Notes under the pieces: model-generated
The model's input: only the letters and a program-made list of their open reading frames with translations
What the model was told of the DNA's origin: nothing
Databases searched by the model: none
In this document: positions 1 to 11,398 of the stretch, in pieces
Layout of the letters: each line of letters starts with the position of its first letter
How positions within the stretch are numbered: position 1 is the first letter of the stretch
Made by a program: the position numbers and the translations under genes
Origin: Ophthalmolycus amberensis
Lineage: Eukaryota; Chordata; Actinopteri; Perciformes; Zoarcidae
DNA length: 64,000 bases
Assembly (NCBI GenBank): GCA_024529925.1
Contig: JAFEUB010001190.1
Location: forward strand, 78,526-142,525
Direction: 5' to 3'

Positions 1-223
1 TTTATGGGTTTTTTTTGGCTTTTCCAGGGTATAACCCTAAATAACCCTGCTACTTAAATTTGAATTCACCTTTGAACTCAGGTGTATTTCCGAGGTAGCT
101 AACTGAATCCGACACATTGTTGGTTATTGCTAGACAGGATCCGTCTTGTATAAATATGACGCCACATTTTTTGTAATCGAGTAACTTGGGGGAAAAGTGG
201 GTTTTTACAGAGCTTTAACTCAC

Positions 224-359
224 ATCTCTGCCGGTGCCCATTGGGAACCAACACCATGCTGCTGGAGGCCCGTATTGCTGGGCCCGCCAGAGGGGAGGGA
301 GGACCGGGAGGACCAGAACCACGACAATGCAGGGCAGACTGTAAGGGCTTACAGCACTG
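224..359 (-). CDS. Candidate internal exon of an unidentified membrane (7TM-like) protein
   Basis: Read on the minus strand, a pyrimidine-rich tract ending in ACTGCAG leads into 136 bases, followed by a strong GTGAGT donor at 223-218. One base is left over from the previous codon; then 45 codons run without a stop and end exactly on a codon boundary at the donor. The peptide has a hydrophobic stretch of about 17 residues (LPCIVVVLVLPVLPPLW), then a polar linker and the motif AAWCWFP. A membrane helix followed by Trp-Cys-Trp resembles helix 4 and extracellular loop 2 of cAMP-receptor-like or GPR157-like receptors, but I cannot assign a family. The exon is more GC-rich than its flanks. No partner exon was recognised; the rest would lie left of the window or be too short or diverged to see. 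It could also be a pseudogene relic or chance. Confidence 0.4.
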
Positions 360-1308
360 CTGCAGTAAAAAAGAGAGGTTTTCAAAATAGAATCTGCTGC
401 TCAGAAACACCGCAACAACTGCCAAAACCAACACAGGATTAAAGTTCCTTGTTCCCAACTACATATTATCATGTGTGTGCTGTCTTTCTGCAGCACCCTT
501 GCCCTTGTGCTAACTTGTTATTGAAAATATTTCTCTCCATTTTCTGCTGTTTGTTTGTGTATCACTTTTTTGGGGCCAGTCACGCTCCGCATTCCGCACA
601 CAAATGCAGTTATCAACATTTTTCATGATGACTTCTCTCAGAGAAAGGAGAGAGATAAGGCTTGAATATTTCTGCTGGTTGTTAATCAGACTGAGGCAGC
701 CTCTCCCCCCTCTCTTCTCCCCCTCAGAGGACGAGAGAGGGGTGAGACCGAGTCAATACCATCTGCAGGTTGCTTTACTGTGGTGTTGCTAATTAGTTGA
801 TCCTGATGGTTGTCATTAATCTGCTACTGGCATCATTTACAGTCAGCATGCTGCATTGCTCTATAGCCCGGCAGTGACTGTGGGCCGCACCACACACCCG
901 ACACTCTAAATGCAAATTTCCCAAAGGAAAGCGATGCTGGGAGCAATAGTATAACTGATCACATTTCTGTACAGGGCTTTGCTTTGCTGTTTGGCTGTGA
1001 GGGTCATCGTATTTTCCTTTTTATCGCTGTGCAAAATATGAGAACAGTGGCACATTTTTTTATTGTTTTGGCACTGTACTCTAGCATTTTGGATTTCAAA
1101 TTAAGCAGCTACCATGAGGTTAAAGTGCTGACTCCCCACTTGAGTTTCAGGGTGTTTACATCCACATCAGATGATATAAGTGGGGGAATTGTGGTGTTTT
1201 TTTATACACAGCAACTGAAGTTTAGTTGAGAGAGAGTAATGGAAAAAGTTGTAACAAAATTGAAGGCATCATATTTAATAAAATAATTTACAGTCACTGA
1301 CTTTCTGA
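360..1308. other. Intergenic or intronic stretch, nothing recognised
   Basis: There is no supported exon, RNA gene or identifiable transposon. If the minus-strand exon at 224-359 is real, this would be its upstream intron. Short open frames here have no splice context or familiar sequence. Confidence 0.4.
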
Positions 1309-1843
1309 CTAATGAAGCTCTAGCGTAAGTTCAGACAGGAAGACTATACTCTTGCATGCCCGTAGCTTATTGACCATACATCTGCCATCACTCCTCATGC
1401 AGGCACACTCATTATTTCCTTGCTGTTATTGTTTGGGGCTGTCAATCATGATATCCGCTGTCTAGATCAGCTGGTGTCTCTAGCCAATAGCACGACACAA
1501 GGATGTCGTTAGCCTATCATCTTGCTGCTGTCTCTCTGAAATATGATTGTCTCTCTACCTTCAGTACGTTCATGCTGCTGTTACGCAGCCCTCTACCTCC
1601 CCATTTCCACCTAATCGTCGCAGATTCATCAGCTTCATCAACTCATTCTATCATCCACCATCACCACCAGTGTCTGGACTCCACGGGCGGATTTATATTG
1701 TTGCCGCTCAGGGCAATCACAGCTCGCTCACAAATCTCCTTGTCGAGTTCAAGCGCCAAAGAATTTCTGTGTAACTCATTAACGCAGCATCTGTCGTAAT
1801 CAAGGTTAACTACTAATGATTCACTTGTCTCTCCTGATTGAAC
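1309..1843 (+). repeat. Dispersed 0.55-kb repeat, copy A
   Basis: This segment matches 31710-32272 over its whole length in the same orientation, with many substitutions and small indels. Shared anchors in order are TTGTTTGGGGCTGTCAATCA near the left, CATCTTGCTGC, ATATGATTGTCTCTCTACC, GTTCATGCTGCTGTTACGCA, CCACCAGTGTCTGGACTCCA, AAGCGCCAAA, and TCTCCTGATTGAA at the right end. The match stops at both ends, as expected for an interspersed element. I see no convincing coding motif, terminal inverted repeat or RNA polymerase III box. The family is unknown; it could be a non-autonomous DNA element or an untranslated piece of a retrotransposon. Confidence 0.7.
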
Positions 1844-2219
1844 TACTGTATGGAGACACTCGTGCTGAGTCTCAATTTCATACTACATTCAAACTCTACA
1901 TGGCAAGTACAATACAAGATATCAACATACTTCACATAACAGGAAATGATACAGTATATGTGTCGTCAATCAAAGCGCAATGTTAAAACATTTCACTTCA
2001 TACAGACCGAGCCAAAAGCCTTTCTAAATATGTGATACCTTTATTTTATTCTATCTGAAGCTGTCTCATTTGCATTTTATTTTACATTTTGAGATTGAAG
2101 ATTGAGATTGATTAATTCTTGACCTTTCAAACAGCAGCTGGGTAGCCATCATGCACAGATAAACTTGAGATGAAAGCGTATTATCATTGTTCGGAATGCG
2201 AGCCATTGTCACTGGCATG

Positions 2220-2245
<26 letters not shown>
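2220..2245 (+). repeat. Poly(C) homopolymer, 26 bases
   Basis: An uninterrupted run of 26 C. The G-rich opposite strand could form quadruplex or triplex structures, and the exact length may be a sequencing artefact. Confidence 0.9.
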
Positions 2246-2251
<6 letters not shown>

Positions 2252-2749
2252 GTTATAAGCTTCCTTTGATGCAAATATTCACTGAGCACATGAAGGAAAT
2301 CCATTTTCTCTCACACAGACCCCATACTGACACATCTCGAAAAACTACAGACACTTGCTCTTCCCAGGAGAGACTCGGTTCAGGAGGGAGAGGGGAGCAG
2401 ACAGACATGACCTTCTTCCTCGGGATCCTGTCAACAATATGCACAAGCTAATATTGAGAGGCATTTCACATTTGTCTCTGACAAAAACAACGTGATCACT
2501 TGCCGGATTGGCTTTTAGAAAAACAATAGTCATGACAGCTGTTTTTTGGAAAGTGTTTTCTTTCCTTAAACACAAGAACGGCTCAAGACCCAAAACATGA
2601 TTCGATTTTTGTTGTTAGCTGACTTCCACAATAAATCAATTCAAAAGCTCATCTACAAATTGAAGTGACATTAGCATGAAAATAAGTTTGACATTTTGAG
2701 AAACATGCTTATGATTGGTACCACTCTCGTACATTTATACACCCCACTG

Positions 2750-2945
2750 GACACATGTGTGTTCATACCCCTATACTGTCTATTACACAATTCTATTCAT
2801 TCAATATTTTATTCAAAAAATGAAATACTCTTTTTGCACTTCTGGTTAGATGCTAAACTTAATTTTGTTGTCAAAGTACCTGTACTGCATTGCAATGACA
2901 ATGACGTTGAATCTAATCTAATTAATGCTAAATGTGAAGCGACAA
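2750..2945 (+). mobile_element. L2/Maui-type LINE 3' end (decayed)
   Basis: The stretch from about 2836 has the typical teleost L2 3' tail: TTTGCACTTCTGGTTAGATG, then GCTAAACT, a TTGT-TCA-GTAC-TGTAC stretch, a short TGCAATGACAATGACGTTGA segment and a TCTAATCTAAT tail. A second copy of the same tail is at 30560-30660. The family name is from memory. The segment upstream, with alternating T-rich and CA-rich sequence, fits the 3' untranslated part. No reverse-transcriptase sequence is joined to it. Confidence 0.7.
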
Positions 2946-2959
2946 CCAGTTTACCTGGC

Positions 2960-2984
2960 TTAGTTTAGTTTAGTTTAGTTTATT
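2960..2984 (+). repeat. Short (TAGTT)n tandem repeat
   Basis: About five copies of TAGTT in a row, just downstream of the LINE 3' tail. Confidence 0.8.
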
Positions 2985-3639
2985 GTATATATCTATCTCA
3001 ATTAGCTGTGCCCTAAACCACAGGTTATCTTCCTGAGGTCCACATTTAAAAACATACATTAAACATTTCAAATGTGTTAATTTATGTGGATTGTAAACAT
3101 ACATTAACCATTACCGACAACACAAAAAGACATATATTAGATAATAAGAGTAAATACTAATATGTGTATTTGTGTACGTATAACTAATCCCCATTGGAAG
3201 CGAGATATGAGCGAGACGTGAGAGCCTGTAAGCATTCTGTCATTCAATCCATTGACTCCGTCTTCAGCCGTCTGTCGCAGCAGCTCCTGGGCTGAGCTGA
3301 CTGACAGCAGAAATTTATTGAACCAAAATATTTTTCATGTCAGCTCCATGGGAAGAAATCAACAGTGTTTATGTATTGATTCATTGATTTTAGTCCCCCG
3401 CCCCCCGAAGCGAGTGAGGGGAATCTTCCTCTAGTGAAACAGTCAATCTCACAGACAGAGTAGGAGCCTCGTTCAGTCAACGTAGATACGGTTAAAAACA
3501 CAGCAGGATGTGTGATTTAAACAGCTGTTTATGCAGATTACACTTCACTAAATGCGACAAAAACAGACTTGGAGCATAAAAAACTGCAGGAGGGTCTCGG
3601 AGTCAGTGTGGATTGATACATTTAATAAAATAGAAGAGC

Positions 3640-3800
3640 CACAACAGAAGCAGCTTAACTTCAGGTTTAGGAAAGAAAACATCACGGTCCCATGGGACAC
3701 GGACACCGGTCTACTGAATACAAGTCCTGTGTTTGACCCATTGGTACTCCCCAACCTCCTCTCTATGTGGACTTCAATCGACACGTTCTTCTGTTGAACC
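3640..3800 (+). repeat. Interspersed fish repeat, family shared with 27690-28000
   Basis: The block AGGTTTAGGAAAGAAAACATC, CATGGGACACGG, CTCCTGTGTTTGACCCAT-like text and CCAACCTCCTC..TGTGGACTTC recurs with changes at 27790-27935. I recall it as part of a widespread teleost repeat that also contains degenerate TTGGTTAGGTTTAGG-like words. Open frames on both strands here are products of this repeat. Confidence 0.5.
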
Positions 3801-3839
3801 TGGGAATTCATGTGTCCATCACAACAAAGGATCATAATT

Positions 3840-4200
3840 GATCTATATTGGCTTTTTGAACACGTTGTCTTATCACACTTTGTGGGTTGGTAGGCAATCC
3901 AGATACCCCCATGACATGTCATCTGCATTTATCAACAATTTTGCCTTTTTTAGTGGTGAATTGTTGGATAAAATGGAATACAAAAGCGGGCTTAGGCAGC
4001 TTCCCTGAGGAACTCCATTTCATAGACACGGTATCTGAGGAACGTCCATTAAAAAAAGACAATCTGTTATCTATTTACCAGATAGATTTCTATCCAGGCA
4101 GCTACAGATGGTTTAAATCCGTAACACGCTTGCTTTTCAAGAAGAATCTTAGGGTCAATAACTTTAAATGCTGCCGTCATAGGACGACTCCACAAATAGT
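3840..4200 (-). pseudogene. LINE reverse-transcriptase fragment, broken
   Basis: Minus-strand translation gives consecutive non-LTR reverse-transcriptase motifs in order. First comes TAAFKVIDPKILLEKQACYG with YGFKPSVAAWIEIYL (about 4190-4070). After a frame change and stops comes NGVPQGSCLSPLLYSIL (about 4030-3970), and then LINADDMS, a damaged form of the YADD catalytic box (about 3930-3905). Order and spacing match the palm region of a jockey/CR1-superfamily LINE. Stop codons and at least one frameshift show it is dead. No endonuclease domain was seen on the upstream side. It abuts the repeat at 3640-3800. Confidence 0.8.
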
Positions 4201-7200
4201 TATGTTGTCCATGCCTGTACCATGTATCTGTTATAAATAATAATAATGATAACAAAAATCTTAAACATTTTGTAAAGTGTACAATCGGATTGTATGGGTG
4301 AGGATGAGAGCACCAGGCAGAGCTGCATTCATTATTAGCTCCTGAGGACATGTAAGGTAGATGTGCCTCTGCCACTCGACCTGCTGTGGGGCCTCTGCAG
4401 CAGCTATGGGGGATCAGGATGTTAACATTGTTTGTAGAGCTACATGGTTTATGGTTTATAGAGTTTGTGAATTGTATGCAGAACTGGACCTAACATGCAA
4501 CAGCTGGTGTAGCTCAACCATTAACATTTGTTCTGTTTGGAAATCCCTCTTTCACTAAATGTAGTGCTGATCTAGTTAGGAATCTACCAACATGAATATT
4601 AGATATATGTACACTAAAGCATTTCACACTGTACCATCTTGCTTTACATACAATGCTGTTGTTATTGTTAGGAAAACATTATTGTGATTTAATGCTGAGA
4701 AAAACAGCACAACCAAGCTACAAAATAGATTTTTAAAGGAGAGTGAAGGTAAACCTTTACACTATGGTTAACCCTGGTTCAGGGTAAACAACGTGAACAT
4801 TTTACTCGTGGTAGTGTAAGATGTTTAGTTACATGAACCTTTTATACCCTGCAACAGAGTTATTTTGTCTTTCAAAATAGACTAACCTTACATTGATGTC
4901 TGTGGTGTTTGACATATTAATCAAAGTGTGATAAAGATGCAATTTCCACCAGCTGCCCTCATATACAAGATGGAAAATTTAATTAAATCCATACAATAAA
5001 ATGTTTCTAAAATTAAACGCATGTAATTATTTGGAACCCTAAAGTTACATTTCCACAGTCTGACAGGATGATGGGAGCAGGAGATGCTTTCTTTAATTGT
5101 TTCCCTTGAGTTTGAAGTGTTTTGTACACAGATGTTGGGCTCCTGGGGCCAGATACATAAAACTCTGCAGATGCATTGTTAAAAAAGACAGAAATGCACA
5201 TACACATTCTTTTTGTCAGATTTGTAAAGCTGTGTGTACACATGGTTTTGTTTTCTAAATGTCAATCATTGTGGAGCTAGGCTCACAAGTCTTATTTTGT
5301 CTACAAAAGTTACAGGCACTTCACTACTCATTAGGACTGTCGGTGAAAAGCAGCAAACAGCAAGAAGAAGCGCAATCTTACCTACCGAGACACATCAGCG
5401 AGCTTCTCCAACAATGTCAGAGCAGCTGTCATTACAAACGAACATTATGCACGACTGTACACACCTCAAACACCATGATTACAGTAGATTTCATTGCTCA
5501 TATCAAAGGAGACTTTACAAAGTGCTTCACAAAAAAAAGGAAATGTAAAGAACGTTAACACGGATATAAAAAAAAGCTGAAATTGAAGACAAACACAATT
5601 ACAATGAAGAAAAGAGAATTGTTACCAATCTATTAATACCAGTGCCATGCTTTTTGTGTGTATGCATGGTTTGTAGTGGCTTTTGTTGTCAAAAACCAAA
5701 AAATAATTATTAATAATTAATAATTATTAAAAGAGAAAATCTCTACGTCACCTTGTTTTTTTTCTGCTGCCTACCTGGATAAAAACAGAGGCATGCCTGT
5801 TTCTTCCCAACTTTGTTTTTTTTATCAACTGTCAAATTAAGTGGCTTTAAGTGTTGTGATTTAATAAGGATATAATTAAGGATATTACTAATGTCATCAG
5901 TTATGCTATCTAAATGACTGACAGCAGCTGCTGTTGCAGTTGCCTGGTGACAGTAAAAGGATGCTGCCAGAGTTTCTTCCAGAGCCAGGTTTCTCAAAAT
6001 AAAAGCAGTGATGTGCCCCTCTAATTTTCCAAGTACACCCTACATGATCCTGCTAATGCATTTACACTTAAAAAATCTCAATAAATCTCATTTGGCAGCA
6101 CTTAAATTCACCACTTGTCATAGCCTATTCATGTTTGAGCTGCAGTCTATTAGAAATACTTGTCATGACAGATGAGAATATAATACTAGAGATTTTGAAA
6201 CCACAAAAGCACAATGTGTTTATTACGAATATCAGTAAATGAGAGCTTTGCCATACTGAAAGGTATGCTAATGGTGCATGTACTATACAACAATGTGTTG
6301 TATTGCAAAACTGGAGATCATCTTGCGATGGGATCAAACCAGCAGCAATGCCAAATCGGGCAAGGGGCACAAACTGTGTGTGTTTCAGTGTCGGGGTCAC
6401 CGGCACCACATTTTGCCATGGTGACACACCCACAGACTCACATGAAAATAATGCTGTCGCAGCTGCACAAGACAGCTGCCTGTTATATAAACTTTAGCTA
6501 TGTCTTTTTGTGTATAGTTATAGGTTTCAGCTACCTTGCCAGCATCAAAAACAACAAACATGTATTTTGGTGCTATTTTTTGAAACAATGCAGGAAAACA
6601 ACAAGATGATTATAATTGAGGACTACAGTCTTCTGATTTTCCCTGTTGTTTTAGTTTCAGTTAATTGATTTCACGTCACCTAAAATATGTGTAAACCACC
6701 CATTTAAACCTCTGAGTCCAGTGTTTATTCAGACGACAAAAATGCTTTTTCATTCTCAATATAACCGCTCACAGTTCATAAAGCCCTCTTGGATGCCCTT
6801 GAGCTTCATCAGTACCTTTTGATTGCTCCACTGGTTTGAGGACATGGGGATCACACAAATTAAATTCAGCCATGTGGTAAGACAAAGGCTGACACCATTT
6901 CATTTCAGCGGGTCGCTAATGCCACCTTTCAGGACCCATGTTCCAGCTCAGAGCGTTGTCTGCGCTCGGGGGATGCAAAGTCACCTCCGCTTACAGGTTC
7001 CACTGAACAAACGTCTCCCCGGATAGTGAGAAACACCTTGGAAATGTAATTAACCATCAAGAACACTGAATGTGAAATTGCTTGTGAGAACTCTGCTGTT
7101 GACTCAATTGCATAAGTGCAAATTCTGAATGTGTAATTATTTTCACACTACAAAAATCTAGAAGTTGGATTGTGACTGACATGCTTGACCTACAGCATCA

Positions 7201-7269
7201 TCCAACTATGTTTTTCGAAGTTTATTTACTACTATGTCCAATATACTTTGGATTAGCTAGCCAGTGGGG
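4201..7269. other. Gene-free stretch, nothing recognised
   Basis: AT-rich unique-looking sequence with a small AT-rich low-complexity patch at 5700-5730 (TAATAATTA words). No open frame shows a familiar protein or splice context. A short segment near 7400-7450 faintly resembles a LINE tail but cannot be supported. Confidence 0.4.
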
Positions 7270-7293
7270 CCACACACACACACACACACACAC
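7270..7293 (+). repeat. (CA)n microsatellite
   Basis: Twelve CA dinucleotides in a row. Confidence 0.95.
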
Positions 7294-9074
7294 TAACATG
7301 CACACGTGGCTACATGAACAATGCACTTCCTTCTCTGCTCAAACATTATTCCACTATATTCTTACATACAAATAGTTGTTTACTGCTTTAATAATGCTCA
7401 AAATTAATATAGCACCTTTCACCAAGTGCTTTTAAGAGCCCTAAAGATAACCATGAATATATGAATCATGCTTTGTTTGACATAAGCAGATATGGTCGAG
7501 AAAACAAATAAAATGTGTGTCAGTGAATGTTTTACAAATGAATTCAGTTTCAACAGTTTCCGGCTTAGGAGATAGAAAACAGCTCATCCAGGGACCCTGG
7601 TGAAGCATGAACAACAAAGTCTCCAGTTCATGTCTGACTGACTGGAGACCTTTGTTGCATATTGTTCCATATCGCTCTCTCTGGCCTCATTTGCAGTCAA
7701 CTCATCAGTGTAATCTTTCGTATAAGGAAAAGATTTGCTGCCGTTATCTTTCTTTGGAAAAAGTTATTCCTGTTAGAAATCCACCCATGTGAATGAGCTG
7801 AAGCCTAGCTCCCCAGTTTTCATTGAAAATTGCAAATCAGAGCTTAGCTGCAGTACGGACGCATTTCGAGCAAGTGGAGCCGAAAGAGCTCCTTGTTGGT
7901 GGCTTCGCAGTTTAAAACTAATGTACCATGAAAACTACAGCAGGCTGAGGGGAAGGCTAAACAGAGGATTTTCATTATGATTTAATGGCTCCGTTCTGGT
8001 GAAACCATCCCTGCAGGTGTGAAGAGATGATGTGACTTTTAGAGGCATGTTCTTTCCTGGCTTTGTTTGAGTTAAAGTGATGTATGAAACAGGAAAATAG
8101 GCTATCAGTAGTGAGCCATGCTTTCACTCAATGCACTCTTGAGACAACATGCTGTTAGAAAGCACTCACATCAGGCCACAAAAAAAACAAAAAGGCATTC
8201 AAGCATTTGCGCCACATTGATACATTGAATTAGACATTAGAAGGTAATTTATTTTTGTTTATTTGGCCTTTCCAATTTTTTATTGATTACTCTGCAAAGA
8301 GACCATTCGGTGTCCATTTCCTCCGCAGTCTCATGTAATCATGTTTGGATGTGCTGCAGCAATTTAGCTGACAATAAAAAACGGCCTCAAGTATGATCTA
8401 AGTTGACACTGGACTTTACAGTGCTCATGATTATGCCCAAGTTTTATCTTTCTTAGATAAACAGCACTGACAAGAAGCTGGTACGTTGCCTGCAGACTTT
8501 TTCCTGTTCGAGCATTATTCAGTCTATGGCAAGAGATCATCCGAGCAAAAGCCAGGATCAACCCAAGTAGCATAGTCCCGACAATAGTAGCAGGGCGTCG
8601 GGTGTAAACATGATTATTTCCTCAAAATTTATGATGCATGAAGTTCATGAGTGGACTATTTGGGAGGCAAGATGACTGGTAAATAGCTATACCTGCGTCA
8701 TAAATAAAGTGTATTTTTAAACACTTAATTTGTGATTATGATTCTTCACGTGTTTATTAAGAAGTTATTATAATACTCCTTGAATTGGAGATTTTTTTTC
8801 CACTGTATTGATTTCAGAGCTGGCATATCCTTCAAAACTAAGTAAGTCTGAAACACTTTTGAACAATTTCACAGTGTGAGATATAAATATAGCTGACGGC
8901 TTGTGTTTGGCCAAAAATAGAAAATAATGCTTTATCATTGAGTTGGACTATAAAGGTCAGGCTTGATTCATGTGTTTCATTTTATTTCTCCATCATATTC
9001 TGTCTGAATACTGATGTCCACTGCAGTGCAAGTTCGATTTATCTTTATTGTAAAGCGTAAGTGGAGGAAGAAAC

Positions 9075-9075
<1 letters not shown>
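7294..9075. other. Gene-free stretch, nothing recognised
   Basis: No exon, RNA gene or transposon could be supported on either strand. Confidence 0.4.

Positions 9076-9147
<72 letters not shown>
9076..9147 (+). repeat. (GT)n microsatellite, 72 bases
   Basis: Perfect alternating GT. It generates spurious Val/Cys and Thr/His open frames on both strands. The tract is long enough to adopt Z-DNA and to be polymorphic. Confidence 0.97.
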
Positions 9148-9148
<1 letters not shown>

Positions 9149-10429
9149 CAGCATTCCCAGCATAATCATACTATTATCTCTATTTTCTTTGCGGGATGGC
9201 AATGTTGGTCTGCCAGGTACACATTTTGCTTTCTCCAATACTTTCATAATGAACATGATAAACATCAAACCTGCTTAGTATCAGCATGTTAGCATTTTGG
9301 CTGTAGATTCTTCGTCTTAGTTCATATTTGAAAAACGTTAAACAAATATGCCTTGCAAAATTGATTCAGATTAACAGCAGCATGGATCACACATGCACTG
9401 CACAGTGGTAGGATGTTGCTATCCTTCAAAACAGGGACATAAAACTGATGGAGCAGAAGAATTGTTATGTACAGAATGAGATACATGTATGAATCATTCA
9501 TTCCACTCACAACCAAGCCACTATAACTTCTAATAGATGTATGTCTTTACATAATGATCTCGCCCTGTGTAGCATACCTTGGGGCATTACTGGTTGTAAT
9601 GAAAAATAAGAACTTGCAGTCAAGGACTAGTCCGTGACTGAGGTTTGGTTTGTTTTATGGCATTGCTATTCTTATTATTATTCATGTGCTTTTGTTATTC
9701 TTGTGTCCATTGTGCATTATTTAATTTTCCCCGGTGTACGATGCTACAAAGTGGATTTGTTGTTGAACCTGATCTCTGAACTCATGATTGAATGCTACAT
9801 GAGCACTTAGGGCAAATGGATGACAGTGTATAGAGAAGAATTGATTTGAAAGGCGATTTGCCAAAAGGTTATCTGTCATCAGCAGTGAGGTTTCATGAAT
9901 ACGTGATAAAAAATTGACAGTAGGAAGTAATTTTAGCTTCAACTCTTCCGCTGCCCTGATTGCTAGAAGCATCGACAGCATCTTAGCTCACTGGTCGCTT
10001 CCCAGAGTTCCTGGCAGGATGAACCTGATTTTACAGAAATACATGAAATGACTACGGCCTCTGAACAGCACATTATGGTGGTGACGTAATGTGTTGAGAT
10101 TACGTGTGTGCACCACGGAAATAATGGCAATCGAAAATCAATTAGGATACTTTGTAATGGTGGACACCAAATTAAAGGCATGCAACACTCAGAGCTAATG
10201 ACGGAGTATAAAAAGTGATAAAGACTACATATGTTGGGTAGGACCGGAGGTGGATGGGTCGGGGGAAAAAAAAACAGGAGATCGTTGTTTTGTGAGATCA
10301 GATTGGGCAGAATATGACCAAAAAGTGCAAAAGAAAATTCAGAAATGCAAAGAAAAAGACATGCAAATCACATAATCCAGTGATCCATTGACCAAATTAA
10401 TTGATTATAGGTGCTTTAAGGTTTAGGTT
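9148..10429. other. Gene-free stretch, nothing recognised
   Basis: No supported exon or known repeat. The far right (about 10425-10500) has GGGGCCAGGAAATGCATTAT and GAGGGTCCTCACAAGCATAG followed by GTGTGTGT, which I recall as a recurrent teleost intronic repeat motif. Confidence 0.35.
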
Positions 10430-11114
10430 AGGGGCCAGGAAATGCATTATGCCAATGAGGGTCCTCACAAGCATAGGCATACAAACGTGTGTGTGTAAAT
10501 GTGTATTCATAGCTTAGGCCCCCACCTCGGCCGGAGCGAGCCTTCGTCGGTTGTTTGGAGTGTGAGGAATGGTTGATGGAGATTTGGCCTGATGCGGTTT
10601 GGGGGAGGCTTAGCTGAGGATCCACTGTAGCTCCCGGGCCTTGCAGAACCCCCAAAATAAGCCTGTGCGCTGGTCGGCAAGATCGAGTGAGGATTTGTGG
10701 GTCTAAAGACGGCGTTGGATATGCCGAACCGATGTTGGACGGGTGTCTGCAGGAGGGCTGAACTCCTGGAATGGGAAATGAGAAAGCCATGGCATTGCGG
10801 TGGCCCAGACGTGAGCTGCATCGAGGAAGCGCCCTTGGCGGACGGGTGTCGCGTGTCATTTGATGATTGGGTAACCGACTGCTAGGTTGTCAGGAGTTTA
10901 ATGGGATGGACTTGCTGGGCCATCCGCGGCCCCACGTGATGCTGTGGCTACTATTGGTCCGATTTCATAGCATTTCATAGCAGAACGACTTGGCATCTGC
11001 TTGCAAGATCCGAGGCTGGTCTACGGCAAACGTCGGCCATCGTGGAAACCCCCAAAAGACGGCAGAGGGAGCGGCCTCGTTGTTGGCCAATTGTGTGGGT
11101 CCATCGCTGGAAGC

Positions 11115-11290
11115 TTTTTTTTCTTCTCTTTCTCTCTCTTTCCTCCTCCTCCTCCTCCTCCTCCTCCTCCTTTCTTTGCTCTCTTCCTCTCCTTCTTCTC
11201 TACTTTGCTGTCTTTCCTCTTCTTTCTCTTCCTTTCTCTCTCTCTTACTTCTCTCTTCCTTCTTTCCTCTCTTCTTTTTCTCTCTCTCTG
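11115..11290 (+). repeat. Polypyrimidine tract with (TCC)n
   Basis: About 175 bases of almost pure C/T, with a (TCC)n core at about 11141-11171 and TTCTCT-type flanks. The complementary strand is polypurine, a potential triplex (H-DNA) former. Confidence 0.9.
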
Positions 11291-11308
11291 CGATTCGTTG
11301 TTGCTTGC

Positions 11309-11398
11309 TGCGTTCAGTGGTTGCGTTGTTGCGTTCAGTGGTTGCGTTGTTGCGTTCAGTGGTTGCGTTGTTGCGTTCAGTGGTTGCGTTGTTGCGCT
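11309..11398 (+). repeat. 21-bp tandem repeat, about four copies
   Basis: The unit GTTGCGTTCAGTGGTTGCGTT recurs nearly perfectly with a 21-base period. Because 21 is a multiple of three, all frames give a 7-residue peptide repeat (for example GCVVAFS), which explains the open frames here. Confidence 0.92.

Noticed and set aside
1503..1799. Paired open frames in both copies of the 0.55-kb repeat as a conserved protein
   Set aside because: Indels shift the frames between copies A and B, so the coding potential is not conserved.
3548..3928. 126-codon minus-strand frame
   Set aside because: It spans the junction of an interspersed repeat and a LINE relic and has no consistent protein similarity.
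9014..9292. Val/Cys-rich and Thr/His-rich open frames on both strands
   Set aside because: They are translations of a (GT)n microsatellite. The same applies at 45826-46175.
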